This document shows, piece by piece, positions 23,905 to 34,281 of a stretch of DNA of 64,000 nt. Origin of the DNA: Punica granatum (taxonomy: Eukaryota; Streptophyta; Magnoliopsida; Myrtales; Lythraceae). The notes under the pieces were generated by a model. That model was not told the origin of the DNA. It worked only from the letters and a program-made list of their open reading frames with translations, and ran no database searches. The translations under genes and the position numbers were made by a program. Location: positions 40,869,538 to 40,933,537 of the forward strand of contig NC_045127.1 in assembly GCF_007655135.1 (NCBI RefSeq), given 5' to 3'. Within the stretch, counting starts at the first letter, position 1; every line of letters starts with the position of its first letter.

Positions 23905-24055
23905 TTGCATGCTTGGATTGTGAGGTGAGGGTGCCACAGGTAGTGGAGGAGATGGATTTTGCATGCTTGGCCTACGAGGTAGGGGTCTCACAGGTAGTGC
24001 TGGAGATGGATTTTACATGCTTGGCCTACAAGGTGGGGGTCTCACTGCTAATGTA
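23905..24055 (-). repeat. Three ~55-60-bp coding repeats in the transposase tail
   Basis: The plus-strand block ACAGGTAGTGGAGGAGATGG...GCATGCTTGG occurs three times in tandem. On the minus strand it encodes VRPPPCRPSMQNPSP-like proline-rich repeats, typical of the variable tail of plant MULE transposases. Confidence 0.7.
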
Positions 24056-26951
24056 CTTGGCATGGTTGGTCGGGGTGATGCATATACATATGGCCTACTT
24101 AGAGCTATCCCCCATCCATAGGTCCAATTTTTTTGTAATCCGTTGCGCAATACAATATGTTATAGTGGATTTTACAACCAAGCCAATATGTTATAGTGGA
24201 TTCCAGTATGCATACCTGCACTTGATTAGAAATGGTTAGAGTTGGTATAAATAGTGGAACATCTTCAGGTCAGATATACTACATAAATGATATAAGAATA
24301 CCATTTTAGCTATAAAATAACTGATAATTATTCTGAATTTTTGAGCTAATCAGTACCTGAACTTGACTGGATAAGGGAGATGCATCACTGCTACTATTCC
24401 TAGGTTGTGCTTCTGGCCCTTCACTATTTCTGCTACTGCCTTGACCTTGACCATTCATGTTGTTCCCCTGTCCTTCACCCTTTCTCCTAGTCGTTTGTCC
24501 TTGAGCAGTTGTGCTGGCCCTCTATCCTTCAGCCTTGATAGTTGTGTCATGCACAATAAGAAATGTGAAATTCTCATTACAATCATCCTTATTAATAATA
24601 TATCAATACTCAATTATTCAAGTAATGAAATTACCTTGTCCTTCGCAGAATTCTTGTCCTTCTTTGATGGTCTTTCATTCTCTACAGTTCCCTGCACAAT
24701 CTACTATTGTGACCTTTCCCACCACACTTTCCACATGTTAATGTCTTTAGTTTTCTTTTTGCCTTGAATGGATTATTAGGCAAATCATTGGCTCTGTTTC
24801 TCTTCTTCTTAGGTCTCTTTCCACCCTTGCAATATTTAAGAGACTGAATAAGATCATCTCCATTTTGTTCCCATTGGTCACACTCTCTTATTAAGTGGAT
24901 GTATGGCATGAACATTTTCTCCCATGTCTCCTTCGAGTAATACTGATGGACAAAAAACTTATGTTGAAGATCATTATGGCCCATACAAAGCTACTACATG
25001 AGCACATGGGATCCCAGTATGTTGTCACTCTCTGCAAGAGCATATGCACTCTTTAATGTCTACAACATACTTCTCATTCAATCTCACTACATGTTGCACC
25101 TCAAACATTGAGATATTTTCATCTCTTACCGAAAGTGGAATCTATGAATTACTCATTTGCTTGGCAAACTCAAGCTTGGTCTACCCAGCAGGAGTGATTG
25201 GACCCCTATATTATGTCATCTGCTTCCATATATTTTTCATCTTGTTCATCAGATTTACCCTTATTTCTTCCAACATTGAAATAATGGGTTTGCCTCTCAT
25301 TTTCACTATAGCTGCATTGAATTGCTCTGACATGTTGTTGGTCAAAGCATAGTTCTTGGTTGTAGTACTGAATGTAGCTCTTATCCAATTGTGATGTTGT
25401 AAATTATTAAGATATGTCCATGCTTGCATACTCACCTCCTTCAGTTCCAAAATTTTCTTCTCAAATTATGGCATTGTCAAGCATCGAGCACAATCCCACA
25501 ATAGGTTTCTTAACTCTGCAATTCCCCAATATTTTCATATATTGGCCTCTAAGTGTCTCAAACAGAACCTGTGCTTTGTTTTTGGAGCTAGCTCTTCCAT
25601 AGCTGGTAAAAGACCCTACAAAATAATTAAAAGTTGCTCATTAAACTGCACAACACATGGTACATGTCAATTACCACGATTGTTTTACAGTAAAAGACCA
25701 CAGTACCTTTTGCATGTCTGAAATAAATTCCTAGCCCTGTTCTTTTAGATGTCCTATATCTTCGAAAAGTAGAGTAAGAAACCAACTCCATGTGTCCTTG
25801 GTCTCTTGCCCAACAATGGCATATGCAATGACATAAAAGGAATGGTTTCCATCTTGACTGACTGTTGCTAATAAAGTGCCTCCATAGTAACCTTTAAGGA
25901 AACACCAATCTAACCCCATAAGAGGTCGGCAACCAGACAATAGTCTTTGTTTACACGCATCGAAGCAACAATACGACCTATTAAACATCGCAGGAAAACA
26001 TAGGTCTGGTCTCTCAACATGTATCCCTACAGTTGACCCATCATTGCTTGTCAAAAGCTCCATACAGTAATCCCTCAGTCTTGCATACTGTTCCTTCTGA
26101 GAACCTTCAACAACTTCCTTAGTAATGCGTATAGCTCTATAAATCTTCATGTCAGCCAATCGAACTTGGAATGTGCTGGCCATGTACTTAAAGGCATCAG
26201 CAACAGTCGTGTTAGGAACTTGCTTCATGAATTCGACAAGCTTGTTTGCAACCCATTTACATGGTAGCTTGATGGTTTTTCAACTTCCAGCTACATGTAT
26301 GAGTGGGATTAAAAGTCTTGATCTGATAACTCCCATGAACTTTTGCCCAAGAACAAAATATGTTCCAGTTTCAACCTTGTTCACATACATACATGCATCT
26401 CCCTTTGTCAGTCTTCACTAGTTTCATTGGCTTCCCAATGCTATATTATATAGTCCTTCACAGCTTGCGTAAACATTTTTAATGTTAGAAAAAAGCATAT
26501 ATAACTGCAAATCGACTTGTCCAAATGGTGCCCTTTCATTGAACTGTGGAGGCTTAATCACATCTCCTACTTTATCATCATTGTCCCCTCTAATGCTTCC
26601 CATCTTATCGGAATGATAACCCCCTCTATCATCAGCATCATCAATTGTCTTTCTTGCCTCCTGGGGCCTTTGAACATCCTCAACATTTACATACCTGGGC
26701 CTACGATTACATGCCCTCCACTTTTGTTTCTTTGGCTTCTTTGACTTTGGCATTGGCTTACCAGAACATTCTAGGTTACCACTTCCAGTATCTGCAACAA
26801 TTTCGTCCTCATCATGTTCCTATCAAAATGGTTAATAAGCATTATCTTCACTGTCTCCACAATCATCATCTTCACTGTCTCCATCAGTAACTTTCACTTC
26901 ATCCTCATTCTGTTCTACAACATTATCACTACTGACAACATCCTCTACCAT

Positions 26952-29900
26952 TGTCAGCACCCAATTTCGGTCCATCGGCTCCAGGGGGGGCAAAATTGTC
27001 ATTTTTCTATTTATCACCTTTTTTTATAAATAATAATAATAATAATAATTAATTAATAATAATAATAATAAATAAATAAATAAGAAAGAGGAAAGAAAAA
27101 AAAAAGAAAGAAGGAAAGAAAAGAAAAAATCTCGGGCAGGGCCGGGCAAGGCCGGGCAGCGTTGACCGGCTGCCCGTGACCCGCCGGCCCTAATTTGAAA
27201 AAAAAAAAAAAAAGAGCGATTCGGGCAGTTCGGGTAGGCCGGGCAAGGGCCGGGCAGCTCTCGCCGGCCCAGAACGCCCAAATCGCGATTTTCGCGATTT
27301 TCGGCCAAATCGACCGAAATCTTAACGGAAAAGGGAATGGAATCGCAATTAAATGGACAGAAATACAATTCGGGTGGGGAGGAACACGACCCAGCAAACG
27401 AAACCAGAAAATTGGATCTCGATTTGGCGAATTTTGAAGTCGGAGTTTCGAAGCTTTCGCTGGAAAACAGCAACCTTTTCCCTCGATTCCGACTGATTAA
27501 GCGCCGGTGAGGTCCCGATCGACCACGGCGAAGCACCGGCGGCGCCCAGAGCTATCCCCACGTCCATTCCGGCCGTCATCGAGGCGTCCAGGGGGCGAGA
27601 ACCGCCTGCCCCAGCCCCGTCGCCGCCGCTTTCCTCCCGATCCCGGCCGCCCTTCAGTTAACGGGCCTCGGCCCATTTCTCTTCCTTTGCAGGCTCGGCC
27701 CATTCAGGCCCAAGGTTCCCCAGTCCGGCCCAGCGCTCTTCCAGGTGGTTTTCCTTCGGGCGGTCCGGTCCGATCCGATCCGGTCCGATTCATCCGGCGA
27801 TTTTTTTTATTTTTACAGAAAAGCCCTTCAACTTTCCGAACTAGGTAAATTCTCAACTTAGTGGCATGATTAGGGCTCCTTTCCTGAATATTATTGCTTG
27901 CTTGATGGATATAATGTGAAATGAGTATTCTTGGGTCGCGTGGGTGATCGGATTTGTCCCGAACTTTCCATTTTGTCACATTTCAGCCCAGAAGACTCAT
28001 TTTATTTTTTTCAGATCTGCCCCGAACTCTAAAATTTATTTTCAACCAAGTCCCGGTCATTTTACTATTTTTCAATCAGTCCTTGGATTTTTCAGAATTT
28101 CTCAAGCACCCCAAAGGACTTTTCAAGTTGTTTCAGTTTAGTCCCTAGGCCATTTTTCACCCATTTCAGATCTGCCCCGAATTTCAAAATTTATTTTCAA
28201 TCAAGTCCCAGTCATTTTATTATTTTCCAATCAGCCTTGGAATTCCTAGAATTTTTCAAGAAACCCTAGGATCTTTTCGAGTTATTTCAGTTTAGTCCTG
28301 GGGCCATTTCTTTGTTTTCAAATCAGTCCCGATTTTCAATTTCATTTCAAATAAGTCCTAGGACATTTTCAGTAATTTTTTTACAGTCCCCATTTTTTAG
28401 AATTTTCAAATCAGTCCCCAATATTTTCAGAATTTTCAAGTCAGTCCCTACTCTTTTAAAATCATTCAATTCAGTCCCCTGGACATTTTCTAAAATATCC
28501 GGCCCCTTTTTTACTTGGATCACCCACCGACAATGTATGTGCCCCATTTAAATATTTCATATTTGTAATTATGTGATCATGTCGGAAATTAGGGTTTATC
28601 GGGCGGTCAACTAATGGCCATCTCGACGGCCCGAAATCCGTAGACTAAAGCATTTGGCAAGTTTTTTTAATTAACCTAAAATTTTACACACGGGATAATC
28701 GGGACGTTAAATTTGGCTAAATTAAATCACTTGATTTCTTTAAATGGATTGCATGAATTGATTAATAATTTGTAATCGCGTCGACAGTTCAAGAACTGTT
28801 AGTTATGCCTTTTTCAAAATTCACAATTTCAAAAGCACCGAGATACATACAACGTAATCTTGATTTTCATGCACACACATATTTACCGATTCAAGGGCAT
28901 GATTACCGGTTCTTGTCCTACCGTAATCCTAGCGTAGGTTTGTGCATAGAATTGGTCAAAACTTGGAAAAACGGATTAATCACAAACTCGGCTTAAATCA
29001 AACATGGGCAATAGTCAAATAAAGGGTTAGGTTTTGGATTTTTAGGTGAAAATACTTTTAATCTGTAAAAACCATATTGTCGCGATACAAAATAATCTAA
29101 AAACAACCCACACATTCGAGACTTGACTATGGACATCACGTCTGTCGGGTCCGTTTAAATAATGTTGAATGCTACATACCCTATCCATCACCCCTTTTAT
29201 TTGTTTTAAGGTAGGATTTGTATGCCAATATACCCGGTTAATAATCATATAATCAACGTAAATTCGCGATAACAAAACCCCATTGATTGTTTATTTGAGC
29301 TTGCTTGTTACATCTTTTGCACTTGATTGTTATGCGGATCGAGCCTGATCCCTTAGGACTCGATTCACACTGGGTCCAACGCCCATAACCGTCGATCACG
29401 GGATCCAATACCCCCATACACCGAGTGCGCATTTAATTTAATTTTCGGTCTTTTTCAAACTATACGGTGAGCATGAGTGAAATCATGGCCGAATGCGAAC
29501 CGACCGGGATTTAGTCATTGTAGTTTGTCTTTTATTTATTTGAGAGAACAATGTAAGGTTTTACATTATACATTTATTCATGTAAAATCCCGGTCGGATA
29601 GTGGACGGTCAGAGTGTTTCTTCGAATTTACGATGTCAAAACGCATAAGATGAGCGAAACTTAATAAAGTGGTAATTAAATTAAAATGGCAAACCTAGAC
29701 AAGCTAGAGTACCGAAAGGGCGTGTGGGATATAGGCCCACACGTAATAGAACCCCCGAATTCGGAATTTTCGGTTCCGTACAGACCATTGCCTTAGCATC
29801 TTAGGTGTACCCCGTACCCCTAGACCCGGGTAACTCGCCGGCCCTCGACCTTCGGGTCGTAAAATGGCAAGTGGCGACTCCTTCTCACGTGCATCCGTCG

Positions 29901-29990
29901 CGCGTCCCCGGGAAAGTGGACACTCCCAAGCCGCATTGCATTTAGGCGCGCGCATGCGTACCCCGACGAGACGAAATTCGGGTGCGCACA
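26952..29990 (+). mobile_element. 3.0-kb LTR-type insertion (probable solo LTR) in the MULE transposase
   Basis: Begins TGTCAGCACCCAATTTCG and ends CGAAATTCGGGTGCGCACA, an imperfect terminal inverted repeat of about 18 bp with canonical TG...CA, and is flanked by the 5-bp duplication ACCAT (26,947-26,951 and 29,991-29,995). It holds no gag or pol. From 27,990 to 28,530 it contains imperfect ~35-45-bp repeats around TTTTCAAATCAGTCCC. A block GTGGCGACTCC near 29,870 resembles a tRNA-Arg-type primer site. I read it as a solo LTR of a large-LTR Ty3/gypsy family; a non-autonomous LARD-like element is the alternative. Orientation follows the resemblance of its ends to the minus-strand copy at 50,425-52,800. 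Confidence 0.8.
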
Positions 29991-30782
29991 ACCATGTCAT
30001 CCTCATGCTCAAAATAGAAATGTATTTATCTATTTTGAGCTTTTATACGAACAACAGAATAAAGCATTCTAATGTCCGTGTCATTTTCAAGATGTCTTAG
30101 CACATCCTTTACTTCTAAACTTGGATCCAACCAAAAACTTTCTTGTATTTGGCATTGTCCCCATAAAACTCTTCAAACCTCCACTCAACAAATAAAATTG
30201 ATATACAATCAATGTCCACATAGTCTTATGCATCAATTTGTCCCCCAATGTACTCCATCTGGGGTTCAGACACAAGCACGCCCCCATGATGGAAAACGAC
30301 AGTATAATAGTCATCTTAAGCCATACTGCGAATAAACAAATGATTAAGCCAAATATTAAAACGACATTATGCAGAAAACAAAAGCCAATAGTAATTATGC
30401 AAAAAACAAAAGCCAACAACAACTTCAAAGGCTTTTTAACCAACAAACAGTCAAACCAATTGAAGAAAACAAAAGCCAACAGCAACTTCAACGGTCCAAC
30501 ACAACAACAAAGCAAGGGACTACAACCAAAACAAAGAATAGGGGGACCACATCGAACAAACTGAAAAGAAGAAAGAAGAAGCTTTTCCTCGCGTTGACTA
30601 CTCCAATGCGTGGACAAAACCTTAGAGAATCTTCCACAGTTCCTCACCAACTAGTCTTCCTTCAAATGAATCAGAAGATAGAGAATAGGGTTTCAGAATT
30701 TTTCAGAAAATTGGACGAAAATGTCAAGTTGGCGCCAAAAGGGGGGAACGAACTGATCAGTTCGGGGGGAAGGACGACGACG

Positions 30783-30829
30783 AGACGATGTCGTTTGAGG
30801 CTTTGGAGGGGCGCAAAACGACATCGTCT
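30783..30829. repeat. Perfect 14-bp-arm inverted repeat near the right end of the MULE
   Basis: AGACGATGTCGTTT (30,783-30,796) and its exact inverse (30,816-30,829) are separated by 19 bases. It lies about 115 bp inside the right TIR, upstream of the transposase start. Confidence 0.85.
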
Positions 30830-30942
30830 GCGACTGGCCTTCACCTGCGATTAAAAAATAATTATCAACGACGACGTTATCGCCAGGTCGGACGCCATGT
30901 CATTTTTCTATCAAGAGGGAAAATGGAGAGGCAAAACTGGTA

Positions 30943-31042
30943 GACAAAATGCCAATATTTGGGATTAATTGGTGGCAAAAATATGTCAGGGGTAAAAACG
31001 GTTGCAAATGAATAAGTGGAAGGTGACAGTGATAGTCTACTC
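30943..31042 (-). repeat. Right TIR of the 8.5-kb MULE
   Basis: Inverse counterpart of 22,569-22,668. The 9-bp duplication TATTATATA follows directly. Confidence 0.93.
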
Positions 31043-31051
31043 TATTATATA

Positions 31052-31886
31052 AATGCCACATCTGGCATAACATATTAAAATTTGAAATTAAATATTTGAA
31101 AATGGAACTTTAAGAGATATTAAAGTATATTTAAGAGATGCTAAAGTATATTTAAAATGGAAAATTTTATTAGAAAATCTTCATTAAAAATTGAACAAGT
31201 AAAAGTTTGTAATTTATTAGATAATATTATAAAATTTTAAAAGCTAAAAAAATTTCTAGATTCCTTTTCCAAATAATATTATATAAATAAAATATTAAAA
31301 ATTTGATTAAAATATTATGCAAATACTCAAATATTGTAAGAAAATATTTATTTTAAAATTTATTAAAAATTAAAATTTGATGATCAACAAAAATTAAGTC
31401 TCAAAATTTTGAAAATACTTTTTCGGTGTATAAATTTGAGAATATTTTATTGGCTAATCCAAACATTCTAAAAACATCATATTGGGTCCATCTCAACTCT
31501 GCTTTCATATATAATATATATAGAGCATTTTCGTTACAGAACAAAAGGAAAGATACTCATATCCACTTTGAAGAAATTTCTCATCCACGTTTTCCTTTTT
31601 TTCTTTTTATTATAAAAACTGTAAGTTCCATTAATCATATAAAAGTAAATAATTATTAAATTAAAAAATTACTGTACACGCACTCATAGTCATACATTTC
31701 AAACTTTTTGAACGCATACTAATATGTTTTTTATAATGACCACGATACACATAGGTGGCTTTCCAGTGCTAGTACTATTATTTCACCACAACTTTTTTCT
31801 AAAGTTCATCTTTATTATGTACTCATTATTGACGCGTACGTTACCTGGATTTTGTAATAAAAAAAATGCTCTGGGAAGTTAAATAC
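31052..31886. other. AT-rich spacer
   Basis: Very AT-rich sequence with short AAATATTA-type repeats. No gene is seen. Confidence 0.5.
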
Positions 31887-32093
31887 GGGGAAAAGTACAA
31901 AAACCACATTGTGCTTTGAGACTGGGACAAATAGTACCATATTCTTTTCCCAGGGCCATATAACACATTGTTCTTTATTCCACCAGACATAATGGGTAAC
32001 ACCGTTAAATTTCTTTTCAATAGACCATTTTGCCCTCAATACATTTTTAAGTCATTTTTCAATTAATTTTTTTCTTTATTTTTCCAATATGAG
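31887..32093. mobile_element. Half of a GGGAAAAGTAC-TIR element, cut by an LTR element
   Basis: Begins GGGGAAAAGTACAAAAACCACATTGTG, the same inverted-repeat end as the elements at 45,017-45,280 and 57,484-58,410. The sequence continues as in those TIRs and stops at 32,093, where the LTR element starts. The matching right half is not found beyond 40,493, so it was lost. Confidence 0.65.
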
Positions 32094-34281
32094 TGCGCGC
32101 GGTTGAACAGCTCTCGGCACGTGACCACCTTGTCACGAGGGAGAGTGAGGGTCGTGAGGAACCCTTAGGAGGTGTAGGCACAACTCGCCATGATCGTGAG
32201 AGGAAATGGCATGCCTAGGACCCGGGAAGGGCTATGGAAACTCGATTCTGTGTTGTTTCTGTTATTTGCTGAAACGCGGGGTTGGAGGCCTCGAATGCTA
32301 AAACTAAGTTTGGAAATGGATTTAGGAGGTCATAAATAGGTGGGATATGTAATTTTTTTTGGGATTTGGGTGAAGGTGGATGGGTGGTTGCCGGAAAACG
32401 ACGTTTTTCCGACAATAACGGTTTTTTCTTTACTCTCTTCTGTACAGCTCTAATCTGGACGAATTCTCTCTATCCTCTGCTTACTCTCCCTTCCCAAAGT
32501 TTTCAATGAAAATCCCCATCAATGAGGGTCATGGTTGAGAGAGGAAGGAAGAGTTTTGATTGGAAAGTTGTACAAGACGGGAAAGCGGTTTAATGACTTT
32601 TTTCTTTCTTTCTTCTGCTCTCCTTGAACCTGGAAGAAATTATTCTCCTATTCCCTCTGTTTCTCTGCTGAATCAATGTGCGAAGGTGAGGTAGAGTGGC
32701 AAGGTAGGAAGGTGGTCCAAAACTGGAAAATTGTGCAAGACGGGAAAGCGATTAATGGGATTTTTCTTGCTCTATTCTACCCCGATTGTACTTGGACGAA
32801 TTTTGCTCTTTTCTTTTCAGCTGAACTTGGCTCCTATTATGCTCACCATGCTGACAGTAAACATGGATGTCCACTCTTAAAGCAGTAAAAGGTGGGTGTC
32901 CAAATCCAAAGCAGCAAATGGTGTGTGCCCAAACCCAAAGCAGTAATTGCGGGTGTCCAAACCCAAAGCAGTAAATGCGAGTGTCCAAACCCAAAGCGGT
33001 AAATGCGGGTTTGCAAACCCAAAGCGGTAAATGCAGGTGTCCAAACCCAAAGCGGTAAATGGTGGGTGTCCAAACCCAAAGCGCAAAGCAAAAACTTGTG
33101 AGTGTCCAAACTCAAAGCAGTAAAATGGTGAGTGTCCAAACTCAAAGCAGTAAAATGGTGGGTGTCCAAACCCAAAGCAGTAAAAAGGTGGGTGTCCAAA
33201 CCCAAAGCAGTAAAAGGTGGGTGTCCAAACCCAAAGCAGTAAAGGTGGGTGTCCAAACCCAAAGCATTAAAAGGTGGGTGTCCAAACCCAAAGCAGTAAA
33301 TTGTGGGTGTCCAAACCCAAAGCAGTAAAATGGTGGGTGTCCAAACCCAAAGCAGTAAATGGTGGGTGTCCAAACCCAAAGCACTAAATGGTGGGGATAG
33401 GAAATGGTAGGAAATGTGGGAACAGAGGTCAGTGTTAGGAAAAAGCTCGGCGCCGAATTAAGATTATGCTAGGATGATGCAAAGATAGGCGCGGCCTGCT
33501 GATTTGCTGTATGACTAGCACATGCTGGATGTACCGCATCGCCTGCTTGGCGGGGATGGTTCGATTGTTGTGTTCACCAGGGATGCCCCCTTTGCTTGTA
33601 AATGTTGCCGCAAGGTAGCGCTGCTGTGGATTGACTCGGCGCTTGGGACCGTGACCCATCTTGTCTTGGTGAAGAGTGAGAACTGTGGATGGTTTACCCT
33701 TAAAGGTGAGCGTGACTCTCCATTAGTCGTGCGGATGGAGGTGTGCGCTGAGTGTGCAGGGTTGATACTGTCCCAAAGGCGCTGATCTACCGAATGTCGG
33801 CATCGCTATTGAAGAATTCGTGCAACTTGGTGGAATCTGGCCTATTGCAACGGTGGTTGGATATTGATCTGCCTGAGGTCGGCGACGCCGTTGGGATGGT
33901 TGCTCTTTGCTCTGCCGGATGCCGGCCCTGCCGCAGAGGCGATTGCAGCTCACTAGGGATGCCTCGGTCGCATGATGAGAGACTCGAGCTCTGGGGTGGA
34001 GCGCCTACGTATCCCAAGGGGTCGAAAATCAGGGTCCGCCGTAGCTCTTGCGGATTGTAGTACCTGTGATCCTGTTATCATCAGTAAGTCACGGGTGAGT
34101 TACTAGCGATGTGTAAGCACAAGCGTAAGGGAATTTTGCGACTCATGCTCTTCAGATTCGGGTCGCCCGAGCAACCCGTGGAGAGTTTTTGTATCGGCGA
34201 TGCGAATGGGATCCCGTTTTCGAAAGCCTCGATAAGAGGCCCCCCGGGGCTTCTACCGGCCATGCATGGGCATATCGAGAT
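32094..34281 (-). repeat. Left (3') LTR-like repeat
   Basis: Aligns along its length with 37,888-40,493 but lacks 544 bp that are present there (38,649-39,192). The deletion joins two GAC trinucleotides. It holds 18 minisatellite units against 14 in the other copy. The LTR may really extend beyond 34,281. Confidence 0.85.
32860..33392. repeat. 29-bp minisatellite, 18 units
   Basis: Units of TGGGTGTCCAAACCCAAAG plus CAGTAAA(A)GG, 28-36 bp long. Most differ by a few bases or by the number of A. It lies within the left LTR. Because the unit length varies around 29-30, several frames stay open, giving repetitive LGLDTH-type peptides that are not real proteins. Confidence 0.95.

Larger units (their letters stand above)
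23860..30320 (-). pseudogene. MURA-type MULE transposase, decayed and split by an LTR insertion
   Basis: Reading on the minus strand: near 30,320-30,200 a PB1-like N-terminal domain begins VVFHHGGVLV with YIGGQ; then DPSLEVKDVLRHL and an acidic stretch ending EHEDDMV, exactly where the 3-kb insertion enters. The frame resumes at 26,951 with MVEDVVSS. Next come a basic segment (26,753, MPKSKKPKKQK), the DDE catalytic core (MGLDWCFLKGYYGG near 25,920; HRFCLRHLEAN near 25,590), a SWIM zinc finger (ECICSC...CAH, 25,055-25,000) and a CX2CX4HX4C knuckle (CGKCGGKGHNSRLC, near 24,700). A proline-rich tail has three repeats. There are several stops, including TGA in the SWIM domain, and frameshifts, so no active enzyme can be made. 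The enzyme would bind the TIRs and cut and rejoin DNA. Confidence 0.93.
22943..30943. other. Interior of the MULE (non-coding parts)
   Basis: The space between the GRF frame and the transposase tail (23,192-23,860) is AT-rich, with two imperfect ~80-bp repeats at 23,330-23,465 built on ACAACTGCTTYA. The space between the transposase start and the right TIR (30,320-30,943) holds three ~60-bp imperfect repeats around CAAAAGCCAACARCAACTTC (30,370-30,500) and a 14-bp-arm hairpin at 30,783-30,829; the transposase promoter should lie here. Confidence 0.55.
22569..31042 (-). mobile_element. 8.5-kb MULE (Mutator-like) transposon, two-gene, decayed
   Basis: The element starts GAGTAGACTATCACTGTC and ends with its inverse, and is flanked by the perfect 9-bp duplication TATTATATA (22,560-22,568 and 31,043-31,051). 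Its TIRs are about 100 bp and about 90% identical. Inside are a decayed MURA-type transposase (minus) and a convergent GRF-zinc-finger frame (plus) next to the left TIR. A 3-kb LTR-type insertion (26,952-29,990) interrupts the transposase; without it the element is about 5.4 kb. Both genes are broken, so the copy can move only if supplied with enzyme. The perfect TSD and similar TIRs suggest a moderately recent insertion. Confidence 0.95.

Noticed and set aside
23865..24239. 124-residue plus-strand repetitive frame
   Set aside because: Antisense of the proline-rich tail repeats of the MULE transposase.
27024..27848. Overlapping frames of 68-170 residues
   Set aside because: They lie in the LTR-type insertion and read through poly-A/T and GC-rich stretches; no conserved motif.
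30369..30854. 161-residue plus-strand Gln/Lys/Thr-rich frame
   Set aside because: Antisense of the MULE transposase's 5' region and of subterminal repeats; no motif.
32752..33384. Repetitive frames of up to 178 residues (LGLDTH/FGFGHP peptides) on both strands
   Set aside because: They are readings of the 29-bp minisatellite in several phases, with no domain and no conservation between the two LTR copies.
32860..33392. CRISPR-like array
   Set aside because: 29-bp units are directly adjacent with no unique spacers, and the DNA is plant nuclear. It is a minisatellite.
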